DNA from: Haemophilus seminalis
Lineage (GTDB): Bacteria; Pseudomonadota; Gammaproteobacteria; Enterobacterales; Pasteurellaceae
Assembly: GCF_006384255.1 (NCBI RefSeq)
Contig: NZ_VCED01000006.1
Coordinates: 62,886-126,885, forward strand
Length of the DNA: 64,000 bases
Direction: 5' to 3'
Part shown: one piece after another, positions 38,677-47,740 of the stretch
Layout: the number at the start of each line of letters is the position of its first letter
How positions within the stretch are numbered: position 1 is the stretch's first letter
Made by a program: the position numbers and the translations under genes
Notes under the pieces: generated by a model
The model's input: only the letters and a program-made list of their open reading frames with translations
Databases searched by the model: none
Told to the model about the DNA's origin: nothing

Positions 38677-40725
38677 TTATTTTACTTGCATACCCGCAGT
38701 GACACCGCTATCGGCAGATAACAAGAATAAATCACTACCGCCTGTTCCTGCGGATAGAATCATTCCTTCAGACACACCAAATTTCATTTTACGTGGTGCA
38801 AGGTTTGCCACCATAATCACAAAACGACCTTCTAATTCTTCAGGCTTATTGTACGCCGCTTTAATGCCAGAGAAGACTTGACGAGTATGATCGCCGAGAT
38901 CTAATTCAAAACGTAAAAGTTTATTAGATTCTGGCACCGCTTCGCATTTCAACACTTTTGCTACACGCATATCAAGTTTAGCGAAATCATCAATGGTGAT
39001 GGTTTCAGCAATAGGTTCAACGGCAGAAAGTGCGGTTGGTTTTGCTTCAGTTTTTTCTGCAGCTTTATTGGCTGCTGCAAATAAGCCTTTGGTTTCTTCC
39101 ACAACGGCATCAATTTGTTTTTTCTCTAAACGAGAGAATAAGGCTTTGAATGGTGCAAGAGTATGGCCAAGCAATGGCTGATGAATATTATCCCAACGTA
39201 ATTCAGCTTGTAAGAAGGCTTCTGCACGTTCAGCCAGTTTTGGAAGAATAGGTTTTAAGTAAGACATCAACACGCGGAAAAGCTCAATTCCCATTGAACA
39301 TACGGCTTGTAATTCGGCATCTTTACCTTCTTCTTTTGCAATCACCCAAGGGGCTTTTTCATCAATGTATTTATTGGCTTTATCTGTTAATGCCATAATT
39401 TCACGAATGGCTTTATTGTATTCACGGCTTTCGTAATAAGCGGCGATTTGCTCGGCTTGGGCGGTAAATTCTGCAAATAATGTTTCATCTTCCAGTTTAT
39501 CTGCAAGTTTGCCTTCAAAGCGTTTCGCAATAAAGCCGGCATTGCGTGAAGCTAAATTCACTAATTTGTTTACAATATCCGTATTTACACGTTGTACGAA
39601 ATCTTCAAGATTAAAGTCTAAATCTTCAATGCGATCATTTAATTTTGCCGCATAGTAATAACGCAAACATTCAGGATCGATATGATTCAAATAAGTGCTG
39701 GCTTGAATGAAAGTTCCGCGAGATTTTGACATCTTCGCCCCATCCACCGTGACATAGCCATGAGTGAATACATTAGTCGGTTTACGATAGCCGCTGCCTT
39801 CAAGCATTGCAGGCCAGAATAGACTGTGGAAATAAACGATGTCTTTACCGATGAAATGATAAAGTTCTGCATCACTGCCTTCCGCCCAAAATTCGTTGAA
39901 ATCAATGCCTTCACTCTCACATAGATTTTTAAATGAAGCCATATAGCCGATTGGCGCATCTAACCAAACATAGAAGAATTTATCTTTTGCACCCGGAATT
40001 TCAAAACCGAAATAAGGCGCATCGCGTGAAATATCCCATTGTTGTAAACCGCTCTCAAACCATTCTTGCATTTTGTTTGCAATTTCAGATTGAAGTGAGC
40101 CAGAACGTGTCCATTCTTTTAACATCCCTTCAAATGCAGGTAAGTCAAAGAAAAAGTGTTCAGATTCTTTTACAACAGGCGTTGCGCCAGATACGGCTGA
40201 ACGAGGATTAATTAAATCCATTGGGCTATAAGTTGAAGCACACACTTCGCAGTTATCGCCATATTGATCTTCTGCTTTACATTTCGGGCAAGTGCCTTTC
40301 ACAAAACGATCAGGCAAGAACATATTTTTTTCAGGATCGAATAACTGAGAAATAACTTTACTTTTAATAAAGCCATTGGCTTTTAATTTATTGTAAATTT
40401 CTGCGGTGAGCTGTTTGTTTTCTTCGCTGTGAGTGGAATGGTAGTTATCAAAACTAATATTGAAACCTGCAAAATCACGAATGTGATCGGCTTTTGCTTT
40501 AGCAATTAATTCTTCTGGTGTAATGCCAAGTTTATCAGCATTCAACATAATCGGCGTACCGTGCGCATCATCTGCACAAACAAAATGGATTTTATTGCCA
40601 CGCATACGTTGAAAACGCACCCAAATATCCGCTTGGATATGTTCTAACATATGGCCTAAATGAATTGCCCCATTGGCATAAGGCAAGGCGCAAGTGACTA
40701 AAATTTTACGGGGTTGAGTTGTCAT
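38677..40725 (-). CDS. metG: Methionyl-tRNA synthetase
   Basis: Class I aminoacyl-tRNA synthetase, 682 residues. HIGH region [14 protein letters not shown] at the N-terminus, zinc knuckle CPKC...CEVC (~145-160), KMSKS loop [11 protein letters not shown] (~330), anticodon-binding helical domain, and a C-terminal EMAPII-like tRNA-binding domain ([16 protein letters not shown], ~580 to end) that gives the dimeric form. Confidence 0.98.
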   Translation of the reverse strand: MTTQPRKILVTCALPYANGAIHLGHMLEHIQADIWVRFQRMRGNKIHFVCADDAHGTPIMLNADKLGITPEELIAKAKADHIRDFAGFNISFDNYHSTHSEENKQLTAEIYNKLKANGFIKSKVISQLFDPEKNMFLPDRFVKGTCPKCKAEDQYGDNCEVCASTYSPMDLINPRSAVSGATPVVKESEHFFFDLPAFEGMLKEWTRSGSLQSEIANKMQEWFESGLQQWDISRDAPYFGFEIPGAKDKFFYVWLDAPIGYMASFKNLCESEGIDFNEFWAEGSDAELYHFIGKDIVYFHSLFWPAMLEGSGYRKPTNVFTHGYVTVDGAKMSKSRGTFIQASTYLNHIDPECLRYYYAAKLNDRIEDLDFNLEDFVQRVNTDIVNKLVNLASRNAGFIAKRFEGKLADKLEDETLFAEFTAQAEQIAAYYESREYNKAIREIMALTDKANKYIDEKAPWVIAKEEGKDAELQAVCSMGIELFRVLMSYLKPILPKLAERAEAFLQAELRWDNIHQPLLGHTLAPFKALFSRLEKKQIDAVVEETKGLFAAANKAAEKTEAKPTALSAVEPIAETITIDDFAKLDMRVAKVLKCEAVPESNKLLRFELDLGDHTRQVFSGIKAAYNKPEELEGRFVIMVANLAPRKMKFGVSEGMILSAGTGGSDLFLLSADSGVTAGMQVK

Positions 40726-40867
40726 TTATTATTCTCTTTTTAGCATACAAAAATTGTGCTTATCTTACTTTAAATAGGGGATTTTTTCTAGTTTGAAAAT
40801 GGAAGGAAAATCCACCGCACTTTATTTTAAATTACCTATTTTAAAAGCTTAAAATTTAACCATTTCG

Positions 40868-40912
40868 CACCCAGTATACTGGGTGTTAGTTTCTCTTTAC
40901 AGAGAAACTAAC
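40868..40912. repeat. Two adjacent perfect hairpins
   Basis: CACCCAGTATACTGGGTG (40868-40885) is an 18-bp perfect palindrome; from its last base begins a second inverted repeat with 12-bp arms (GTTAGTTTCTCT / AGAGAAACTAAC, 40885-40896 and 40901-40912) and a 4-base loop. No T run follows on the plus strand, so not a normal terminator. It lies in the 250-base gap between metG and the Sel1 gene. Could be an operator, an mRNA structure or a small mobile repeat. Confidence 0.6.
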
Positions 40913-40973
40913 AAAACATATTGCCAAACAAAAAATTTGGTATTTTTTATAAATCAACTTAAGAGATTATTAT

Positions 40974-41487
40974 ATGAAATTGACAAAAACACTGCTTACC
41001 AGCGTATTGTTAGGTGCATCTATTCTTTCTTTCTTTTCATTCAACTGTGGCAGCTAGAGATTTACAAGTGGAACTGGGAATGGCAGCCTATCAAGCTGGA
41101 GATTACGCAGAGGCTGCAAAATCTTTGAAAGACTCAGCCATAATGGGAGATCCCGAGGCACAATTTATGTTGGGGAGAATGTTTTACGAGGGGCAATTTT
41201 TTAAGCAAGATTATGTTGAAGCAGTGAAATGGTATCGTAAATCAGCGGAGCAGGGGAATAATTGGGGATTAATTTTCTTAGCTGGAATGTATGAAAAGGG
41301 AGAAGGTGTAGATGAAGCAATAAAGTTGTATAGCAAGGCTGCAAAGCAAGGGGATAAAATAGCGCAATTTTACTTAGGTGGCATGTACCACAATATAGGA
41401 AATAAAGTGAAAGCCAAAGAATTATTTAAGAAATCTTGTAAACAAGGTTTAGAGAGCGCTTGTAAAGTTTTAAAAAGCTACAAGTAA
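40974..41487 (+). pseudogene. Sel1-repeat (TPR-like) secreted protein, frameshifted in its signal peptide
   Basis: From ATG 40974 a signal peptide begins (MKLTKTLLTSVLLGASILS) but runs into TAG within 28 codons. One frame over, the sequence continues as HSTVAARDLQVELGMAAYQAG and three Sel1 repeats (DPEAQFMLGRMFYEGQ..., NNWGLIFLAGMYEKGEG..., DKIAQFYLGGMYHNIG...). Removing one TTTC unit or one T at 41023-41038 fuses the two into a normal secreted protein with an A-x-A-like cleavage site (TVAA). Sel1 proteins are scaffolds; the role here is unknown. It shares the region with another small exported protein, 19 bases downstream. Confidence 0.75.
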
Positions 41488-41506
41488 GAAATAGGGGAAA
41501 AATATT

Positions 41507-41872
41507 ATGAAAAAACAATTGATTGCTATGGTTTCTTTGGTTGGAACACTTTCTGTATTATCGGCTTGTACTTCTAATGAAGATATTACCTTTCCTGCAA
41601 TGATTTCGCCTTTGGCATTAGATGTTGAAACTTGTTCATCACAAGCTAAATCTGATTTTCAATCAGGTGTGGCAGCTTATAAAGATAAGAAATACGATCA
41701 ATCTTTTAAGTTATTTACTAAGGCGAGTGAGAACAATTGTGCAAATGCTGATTTCTATCTTGCAGCGCAATATTATAACGGACAACATATCTCAAAAAAC
41801 CTTGGGGTGGCAAAAGAAAAATTTAAACAGGCTTGTCATAAAGGGCTAAAAACAGCTTGTATAATGGAATGA
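41507..41872 (+). CDS. Small TPR/Sel1-like lipoprotein
   Basis: 121 residues with a lipoprotein signal peptide (lipobox LSAC at residue ~21). The body has two short helical repeats (FQSGVAAYKDKKYDQSFKLF; ADFYLAAQYYNGQHI..GVAKEKF) like half-Sel1 units, and ends KQACHKGLKTAC like the preceding protein's KKSCKQGLESAC, so the two genes are probably related and cotranscribed. Function unknown. Followed by a terminator. Confidence 0.8.
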   Translation: MKKQLIAMVSLVGTLSVLSACTSNEDITFPAMISPLALDVETCSSQAKSDFQSGVAAYKDKKYDQSFKLFTKASENNCANADFYLAAQYYNGQHISKNLGVAKEKFKQACHKGLKTACIME

Positions 41873-41901
41873 TTTGAGTTTAGTCCATTATTTGAGTAAA
41901 T

Positions 41902-41940
41902 ACCTGTTTCTGAAATCGGTTATCAGAAACAGGTTTTTTA
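41902..41940 (+). terminator. Rho-independent terminator
   Basis: 12-bp perfect stem ACCTGTTTCTGA / TCAGAAACAGGT followed by TTTTTT. Confidence 0.9.
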
Positions 41941-42028
41941 TTCGGTTTGAAAAACTTTAACTTAACATACCGCACTTTCCGTGATTAAATATGCCCGACA
42001 AATTTACTCTACTAAACAGGAAGTTATT

Positions 42029-43141
42029 ATGGCAACATACTTTTCTGATAATTTGACTGCCGAGCAGCAAAATCAAGTTCAGCAGATTATCCAACAATTT
42101 CAGCATCCAACTCTGCAAAAGGATCTGATTGCGCTTAATACTTTGAAAAAAGTGGAAAAGGGCGGTGATACTTTACGCATTGAATTGAAATTACCTTTTG
42201 CATGGAATTCTGGTGCAGAACAGTTAAAACAAGCGGTTTCAGATGCGTTGTTGAAAGCAACAGATTGCAAAGCAATTAAATGGGCGATCTCGTATCAAAT
42301 CGCTACACTTAAACGTGCAAATAATCAACCTGCTGTAAAGGGTGTGAAAAATATTATTGCTGTGAGTTCTGGTAAAGGTGGTGTAGGGAAATCATCGGTT
42401 TCTGTTAATCTAGCTTTAGCATTACAAGCACAAGGTGCACGTGTCGGAATTTTAGATGCGGATATTTATGGCCCTTCTATTCCACATATGTTAGGCGCAG
42501 CGGATCAACGTCCGACTTCGCCAGATAATCAACACATCACCCCAATTAAAGCACATGGTTTATCTGCAAATTCCATTGGCTTTTTGATGAATGAAGATAG
42601 CGCAACAATTTGGCGCGGCCCAATGGCGAGTAGCGCATTAAGTCAATTATTAAATGAAACCCTATGGGATAGTTTAGATTATCTTGTTATCGATATGCCT
42701 CCAGGTACTGGTGATATTCAACTTACCTTATCACAACAAATCCCTGTGACTGGTGCCGTGGTAGTGACAACCCCGCAAGATATTGCTTTGCTTGATGCGG
42801 TGAAAGGTATTGCAATGTTTGAGCGAGTCTCCGTGCCAGTGTTGGGTATTGTGGAAAATATGTCAATGCATATTTGTAGCGAGTGCGGTCATCACGAAGC
42901 AATTTTTGGTACAGGCGGTGCAGAGAAAATGGCTGAAAAATACAATGTAAAAGTATTAGCTCAACTTCCTTTACACATTCGTATCCGTGAAGATTTAGAT
43001 GCGGGCAACCCAACTGTTGTGCGAGTGCCTGAAAATGAAATTTCACAAGCGTTCCTGCAACTTGCCGAAAAAGTCTCTACAGAACTTTACTGGCAAGGTT
43101 CCGTCATCCCAAGTGAGATTTTATTTAAAGAAGTAAAATAA
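42029..43141 (+). CDS. mrp: Iron-sulphur cluster carrier ATPase, Mrp/ApbC family
   Basis: P-loop NTPase that carries and transfers Fe-S clusters in the cytoplasm. 370 residues from ATG 42029 (AGGAAG ribosome site; the frame extends 16 codons upstream without one). N-terminal MIP18-like domain, then the deviant Walker A GKGGVGKSS (~116), Walker B-like DMPPGTGDIQL, and the cluster-binding CSEC pair (~283-286). Next to metG, as commonly seen. Confidence 0.95.
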   Translation: MATYFSDNLTAEQQNQVQQIIQQFQHPTLQKDLIALNTLKKVEKGGDTLRIELKLPFAWNSGAEQLKQAVSDALLKATDCKAIKWAISYQIATLKRANNQPAVKGVKNIIAVSSGKGGVGKSSVSVNLALALQAQGARVGILDADIYGPSIPHMLGAADQRPTSPDNQHITPIKAHGLSANSIGFLMNEDSATIWRGPMASSALSQLLNETLWDSLDYLVIDMPPGTGDIQLTLSQQIPVTGAVVVTTPQDIALLDAVKGIAMFERVSVPVLGIVENMSMHICSECGHHEAIFGTGGAEKMAEKYNVKVLAQLPLHIRIREDLDAGNPTVVRVPENEISQAFLQLAEKVSTELYWQGSVIPSEILFKEVK

Positions 43142-43153
43142 AAAAATTGACTA

Positions 43154-43179
43154 GGGCTGCAATTGCAGCCCGTTTTTTC
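43154..43179 (+). terminator. Rho-independent terminator after mrp
   Basis: GGGCTGCAATTGCAGCCC palindrome (43154-43171) followed by G then TTTTTT. Confidence 0.9.
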
Positions 43180-43242
43180 CTGTGTTGATCTTCTTACTGT
43201 TTCTCAATAAAATCTAGCGCAATTTTTATTTGGTGGATCATT

Positions 43243-44271
43243 ATGATGAAAAATATATCAAAATATGCTTTGATAGACCTCCATCTTCATTTGGATGGTT
43301 CGCTTTCTCCTGAATGGATTTTTGAGTGGGCAGAAAAACAAAACATCAACTTACCTGTAAATGACATTGAATCACTTCTTAGATTAATTTCAGCGCCCAA
43401 AGATTGTAGTGATTTAAATCAATATTTAAATTGTTTTGCAATTCCCGTTTCTTTATTACAAACACAAGATTCCATTTCTTCTGCGGTTTTTGACTTGGTA
43501 AAACGTCTAGATAAACAAGGTGTAGTTTATGCTGAAATTCGTTTTGCACCACAACTTCATACAAAAAAGGGATTAAATCAATCAGAAGTGGTGGAAGCCG
43601 CATTAGTTGGCTTAAAACAAGGACTGAAAAATACCGCACTTTTTAAAGTAAATTTAATTTTATGTTGTTTAAGAGGAATTGGCTCTTTAGAAAATAACTT
43701 AGAAACTATTAATATAGCCAAAAAATATCTGACTATAAAAGATGCTGGGGTCGTTGCGGTGGATTTAGCTGGACCAGAGGCAGGTTATCCAACCCAAAAT
43801 TTTTCCCAAGAATTTCAGCTTGCTAATCAACTTGGTATTCCTTTTACGATTCATGCAGGTGAAGCAGCTGGGGCCGAAAATGTGCAACAGGCAATCAATC
43901 TTGGTGCTAGTCGTATTGGACATGGTATTCGAGCGGTAGAGTCTGAGCAAGTTATGTCTGATTTAGCTATAAAACATATTGCAGTAGAGATGTGTCCTTG
44001 TAGTAATTTACAGACAAAAGCAATTGATAATTTAAAAAATTATCCACTTAGAATTTTTTTACAAAAGGGGATTATGGCAACGCTAAATACAGATAATATG
44101 ACCGTATCGCAAACTGAAATTAAACAGGAATTTGAATTATTAGAGTCTGATTATCAATTAACTGAATTTGAAGCAAAAAAATTGCTGAATAATGCTATTA
44201 ATGCATCATTTCTTAGTATAGAAGATAAAATTGCATTAAAAACATATATTAATATGAAAGGAATAGATTAA
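43243..44271 (+). CDS. add: Adenosine deaminase
   Basis: Zn-dependent hydrolase converting adenosine to inosine in purine salvage. 342 residues. Metal ligands and catalytic motifs in order: HLHLDGSL (HxH), HAGEAAGAENV (His and catalytic Glu), IGHGIR (His), LNTDNMTVS (Asp). The NTDN variant, where human and E. coli enzymes have NTDD, occurs in several bacterial lineages. ATG 43246 is an alternative start. The AT-rich composition and lack of an uptake-type terminator hint at acquisition; I do not recall this gene in strain Rd. Close-coupled to ycgL (3-base gap). Confidence 0.9.
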   Translation: MMKNISKYALIDLHLHLDGSLSPEWIFEWAEKQNINLPVNDIESLLRLISAPKDCSDLNQYLNCFAIPVSLLQTQDSISSAVFDLVKRLDKQGVVYAEIRFAPQLHTKKGLNQSEVVEAALVGLKQGLKNTALFKVNLILCCLRGIGSLENNLETINIAKKYLTIKDAGVVAVDLAGPEAGYPTQNFSQEFQLANQLGIPFTIHAGEAAGAENVQQAINLGASRIGHGIRAVESEQVMSDLAIKHIAVEMCPCSNLQTKAIDNLKNYPLRIFLQKGIMATLNTDNMTVSQTEIKQEFELLESDYQLTEFEAKKLLNNAINASFLSIEDKIALKTYINMKGID

Positions 44272-44274
44272 TTT

Positions 44275-44541
44275 ATGTTGTGTGCAATTTATAAAAGTAA
44301 AAAGAAACCAGGAAGTTATTTATATTTAGAAAAACGCGATGATTTTTCTTCTTTGCCAGAAGCACTGTTAGAGCAATTTGGTAAACCTGAAATCGTGATG
44401 ATGTTTAATTTATTAGGCTCAAAAAGATTGTATTCTGTAGATAATCAAGAGATTTTGGAAAAAATTAAACAACAGGGATTTTATTTACAGATACCTAAAC
44501 AGGATGATGGTTTATTTAATAGTTTGAGTGAGATCAAATAA
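44275..44541 (+). CDS. ycgL: YcgL domain protein
   Basis: 88-residue cytoplasmic protein of the YcgL family ([20 protein letters not shown] start, [12 protein letters not shown] and QGFYLQIP motifs). Conserved in gammaproteobacteria, small alpha/beta fold, function unknown. Starts 3 bases after add, so probably cotranscribed. Confidence 0.92.
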   Translation: MLCAIYKSKKKPGSYLYLEKRDDFSSLPEALLEQFGKPEIVMMFNLLGSKRLYSVDNQEILEKIKQQGFYLQIPKQDDGLFNSLSEIK

Positions 44542-44642
44542 TCTGTTTATTTTTAAATCTAAAAAGCAAAAGTTTGCGTTACCTCAATTTCTTTCTTCAA
44601 AAATTCTTTTAAAATCGCCCGCACTTTTTTAAGGAGAACGAA

Positions 44643-45374
44643 ATGAGTAGCTTTTTTGTTGCTGGGACTGATACTAATGTGGGAAAAACCACTGCTTGTC
44701 GAGCAATTATACAAGCCTTACAAAATAAGGGTGTTCAAATAGTAGGATATAAACCTATTGCCTGCTGTGGTGAGGAGGGGGGGTATCCTACAGTTCAAGT
44801 TGAGAAAAATGATTCAGATTATGACAGTTTCAGCAATTCTGATGTTTTAACATTGATGGCTTCAACAAATCAGGATGTAAAGTATCAAGATATTAATAGC
44901 TATACATTTACTCATCGTTTTCCGATGCTTACAGAAGATAGAACGAGAATTAAGTTAGAGAAGATTAATCAGGATCTTATGCGTTTAACTTCTCAGTATC
45001 AGTCTGTTGCGGTAGAAGGATCCTTTGGATTAGTGACTCCGATGTCAGAGGAAAAAAGTTTTGCAGATTGGATTGTTTCCCATAAAATGCCTTTAGTGCT
45101 TGTAGTGGGAATTAAAGATGGTTGTGTTAATCATGCTTTATTAACAGTTCAAGCAATTCAACAGCTAGGCGTACCTTTATTAGGATGGGTAGCCAATCGT
45201 ATTAATCCTTTATTAGGTCATTATGCCGAAATAATTAGTCTTTTAGAGAAGCACATTGAGGCACCTTTATTAGGACAAATACCTTATTTACATAAACCAG
45301 AAGAACAGGAATTAGGGCATTATTTAACAAATATTGAACGTTTGATGTATATGAAAACGGAATTGGTTAAATAA
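44643..45374 (+). CDS. bioD: ATP-dependent dethiobiotin synthetase (BioD-like)
   Basis: Closes the ureido ring of dethiobiotin in biotin synthesis. 243 residues. P-loop AGTDTNVGKTTACRA at the N-terminus, YKPIACC substrate-lysine motif (~40), EGSFGLVTPM (normally EGAGG; here EGSFG) and GWVANRINP nucleotide-base motif. No other bio gene is near, so it may be a second, dispersed BioD copy. AAGGAGAACGAA ribosome site. Confidence 0.9.
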   Translation: MSSFFVAGTDTNVGKTTACRAIIQALQNKGVQIVGYKPIACCGEEGGYPTVQVEKNDSDYDSFSNSDVLTLMASTNQDVKYQDINSYTFTHRFPMLTEDRTRIKLEKINQDLMRLTSQYQSVAVEGSFGLVTPMSEEKSFADWIVSHKMPLVLVVGIKDGCVNHALLTVQAIQQLGVPLLGWVANRINPLLGHYAEIISLLEKHIEAPLLGQIPYLHKPEEQELGHYLTNIERLMYMKTELVK

Positions 45375-45403
45375 AATTCTTAATAAAGAGTACTACTTGT
45401 TAT

Positions 45404-45967
45404 TTAAAAAATTCCTGTATCCAATGTAAGTTTACCTTGTTCAATTAAAATCTTTTTTGCAAATTTTTTGATAAGAACATCACGCATATTGTTTTTATCT
45501 AATGTATAAACAGGAATGTTCTCCAGTAATCTAGCGATATTCTCATTTAAAAAAGGCATGATTGTTTGCATTTGTTGCATATATTGCTGTGGTTCTCCTG
45601 ACCAACGTAAAATACGCATTTTCTTTAAATAAACCGCGCCTTCTTCAGGATTATAATAAGGAATTGTATCGAAGGTCAGATTTAATTTCCCGGGCAATTT
45701 TTTATTGCCAAATTGAAATAAACCCTCTAAAGTACCGCTCATTTCTACGCGTTTATCATTAGTTTGTCCAATTTTGGTACTCAAATTTCTTACTTGATAA
45801 TCAAGAAAAAATAATCTGGGTAAGCCAAATTTATCCGCAATAGCGCCCTTCTCTTGTAGATATTGATTAATTTGAGATTCAGTTATTGAAAAAGGTGAGG
45901 CCGATATATTAGGGGATACTGCTAAAATAGACGTTAACGTAAGAAATAATAATTTAATTTTTTTCAT
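45404..45967 (-). CDS. DUF1439 envelope protein
   Basis: 187 residues with a signal peptide (LLFLTLTSILAVSPNISA; no lipobox Cys, unlike the E. coli relative YceB). The body matches the DUF1439 pattern in my memory: FSITESQINQYLQ..., repeated beta strands, a 'MRILRWSGEP' middle and a C-terminal 'LIKKFAKKILIEQGKL'. Probably periplasmic, tubular lipid-binding-like fold; function unknown. Convergent with bioD. Confidence 0.8.
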   Translation of the reverse strand: MKKIKLLFLTLTSILAVSPNISASPFSITESQINQYLQEKGAIADKFGLPRLFFLDYQVRNLSTKIGQTNDKRVEMSGTLEGLFQFGNKKLPGKLNLTFDTIPYYNPEEGAVYLKKMRILRWSGEPQQYMQQMQTIMPFLNENIARLLENIPVYTLDKNNMRDVLIKKFAKKILIEQGKLTLDTGIF

Positions 45968-46045
45968 ATTTAATTTTTAGTTAAGTTAAAAGCAAAATAA
46001 AATGGTGGACAAATATACCACAAATAGCAATGGAGTGATGTAGTA

Positions 46046-46768
46046 ATGAGCCCTGAATTTAAAGAATATGTTAATCAATTAGTTATAGCTCATCGTGATG
46101 AAAGAATTTATCCTTTTCAATATGAAGGCAAGAAATTTTGGTTGAAGCAACCTGAAAAGTTGAAGGGGATTTGGCTACTATTGAAACCGTATCCGAAGCA
46201 ATCTTTTAAAAAGGAATTACAAACTTTGTTGAATCTTGCTGAAAAAAAAGCACCTGTTCCAAAAGTCTCTTATCATAATGAGGATTTTTTTGTATTGGAA
46301 GATGCGGGAATCACTTTATCACAATGGTTATGTGATAAGAGTGCAAATAATCAGCAAAAATTTTCTATCATTTATGATGCTTGTCTCGCTTTGATTGATT
46401 TACATGCTAAAAATCTGGTACATGGCCGTCCTGCTATTCGAGATATTACTTGGGATAAGGGAAAAGTTACTTTTCTTGATTTTGAATCTCGTTCAAGTAG
46501 TCAAAATCAAAATTGGTTAATCGTTCGAGATATGCTATTTTTCTTTGATAGCTTATGTCGAGAAGAAGATATTTCGAATACTTTTATTCAAAAAGTTGCC
46601 TTGTATTATCAAGCGCATTGTGATTCCGAAAATTGGCATAATATGATTATATATTTGCAGCGTTTTCGCTGGATTTACTATCTTTTGTTACCTTTTAAAC
46701 CTATTGCAAAGACAGACTTAATTGCCGTTTATCGATTATTTGAAATTTTATTAATAAAGGAAAAATGA
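46046..46768 (+). CDS. Kinase-like protein (Kdo/WaaP- or BUD32-like fold)
   Basis: 240 residues, cytoplasmic. Retains a small-molecule/protein kinase skeleton: Lys in 'KKFWLKQPEK' (~35), FVLEDAGITLSQWL hinge, catalytic loop HGRPAIRDITWD (His-Gly-Arg in place of HRD, with Asp/Thr downstream) and DFE in place of DFG. Helical C-terminus. Resembles LPS-core kinases and the putative Ser/Thr kinases of this fold; substrate unknown. Overlaps the next small gene by ATGA, indicating coupling. Confidence 0.75.
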   Translation: MSPEFKEYVNQLVIAHRDERIYPFQYEGKKFWLKQPEKLKGIWLLLKPYPKQSFKKELQTLLNLAEKKAPVPKVSYHNEDFFVLEDAGITLSQWLCDKSANNQQKFSIIYDACLALIDLHAKNLVHGRPAIRDITWDKGKVTFLDFESRSSSQNQNWLIVRDMLFFFDSLCREEDISNTFIQKVALYYQAHCDSENWHNMIIYLQRFRWIYYLLLPFKPIAKTDLIAVYRLFEILLIKEK

Positions 46769-46902
46769 TGAAGAAAACACTTTTTATTATTGTATTATCA
46801 AGCATATTAGCTGCTTGTACTGTAGGTGATGGCGTCAGTGCTGGCGGCGGAAGCAACGGCGTTGGATTAGGACTAGGGATTGGCTCTGGTATTCGATTCT
46901 AG
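46765..46902 (+). CDS. Tiny Gly-rich lipoprotein
   Basis: 44-45 codons, too short for usual gene finders: a lipoprotein signal peptide (KKTLFIIVLSSILAAC) and a short Gly/Ser-rich mature part (GGGSNGVGLGLGIGSGIRF). AAAGG ribosome site. Overlaps the kinase-like gene stop (ATGATG). Role unknown; the C-terminal Phe and Gly zipper-like repeat suggest membrane association. Confidence 0.75.
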   Translation: MMKKTLFIIVLSSILAACTVGDGVSAGGGSNGVGLGLGIGSGIRF

Positions 46903-46959
46903 TGATGATGAAAAGTGCGGTAAGTTTTGACAAAGTTTTTAAGGAACTTGTAAAACTTC

Positions 46960-46988
46960 TTGCATTTTAAATTTTTATTACTATAATG
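46960..46988 (+). promoter_or_regulatory. Sigma-70 promoter of the initiator tRNA gene
   Basis: TTGCAT (46960-46965), 17-base spacer, TATAAT (46983-46988), followed by the tRNA 17 bases later. Near-consensus. Confidence 0.8.
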
Positions 46989-47005
46989 GAACCCATATTT
47001 CGGAC

Positions 47006-47082
47006 GCGGGGTGGAGCAGCTTGGTAGCTCGTCGGGCTCATAACCCGAAGGCCGTCGGTTCAAATCCGGCCCCCGCAACCAA
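47006..47082 (+). tRNA. metY: Initiator tRNA-Met (anticodon CAT)
   Basis: 77-base cloverleaf with encoded CCA. Initiator features: unpaired C1 against A72 (CGCGGGG ... CCCCGCA), three G:C pairs in the anticodon stem (GGGCTCATAACCC), and the GTTCAAATC T loop. In enterics this gene leads the nusA-infB operon, as here. Confidence 0.98.
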
Positions 47083-47098
47083 TAATAAGTTCAGTAAA

Positions 47099-47123
47099 AG
47101 AACCCCAGTATTGGGGTTTTTTT
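47099..47123 (+). terminator. Terminator after the initiator tRNA
   Basis: AACCCCA gtat TGGGGTT hairpin followed by seven Ts. Confidence 0.85.
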
Positions 47124-47146
47124 CTATAAGAAATTTAATAAAAACT

Positions 47147-47181
47147 GGGCTTAGGTTCCTGTGAACCTAACCCTTTTTTTA
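47147..47181 (+). terminator. Second hairpin terminator before rimP
   Basis: GGG-C-TTAGGTTC / GAACCTAACCC stem with one bulge and a CTGT loop, then seven Ts. Two terminators in the leader could limit readthrough into rimP-nusA-infB and be a point of control by NusA. Confidence 0.7.
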
Positions 47182-47267
47182 TGCCTAAAATTTTTTGTAG
47201 AAGTTTTTAGATTAATCAAAAGAAGTAATTTTGACTAAAAACTGACACTATAGTATAGGAGTAGAAA

Positions 47268-47723
47268 TTGGCTACATTAGAACAAAATTTACAAGAAATG
47301 CTACAAGGCGCAGTAGAGGATTTAGGCTGTGAACTTTGGGGTATTGAATGTCAACGTGCAGGCCGTTTTATGACTGTGCGTTTATTTATTGATAAAGAAG
47401 GTGGCGTGACTGTCGATGATTGTGCAGATGTAAGTCGTCAAGTGAGCGCAATTTTAGACGTGGAAGATCCAATTGCGGATAAATACAATCTAGAAGTGTC
47501 GTCACCAGGTTTAGATCGTCCGCTATTTACCTTGTCACAATTTGAACGCTATATTGGGCAAGATATCGCCGTGCATTTGCGAATTCCAGTGATGGAACGC
47601 CGTAAATGGCAAGGTAAGTTAGAGCGTATTGAAAACGATATGGTTATTTTAATCGTGGATGGTCAGGAACAAGTTTTAGTCTTTGGTAACATTCAAAAAG
47701 CGAATGTTGTTGCAAAATTTTAA
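47268..47723 (+). CDS. rimP: Ribosome maturation factor RimP
   Basis: Needed for 30S subunit assembly. 151 residues from a TTG start with TAGGAG six bases upstream; no better start exists. N-terminal alpha/beta domain ([53 protein letters not shown]) and a C-terminal SH3-like domain. TTGACT at 47231 with TATAGG at 47254 (17-base spacer) is a possible own promoter. First protein gene of the rimP-nusA-infB operon. Confidence 0.95.
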   Translation: MATLEQNLQEMLQGAVEDLGCELWGIECQRAGRFMTVRLFIDKEGGVTVDDCADVSRQVSAILDVEDPIADKYNLEVSSPGLDRPLFTLSQFERYIGQDIAVHLRIPVMERRKWQGKLERIENDMVILIVDGQEQVLVFGNIQKANVVAKF

Positions 47724-47740
47724 AAGGAGTAAAAGAAAAA

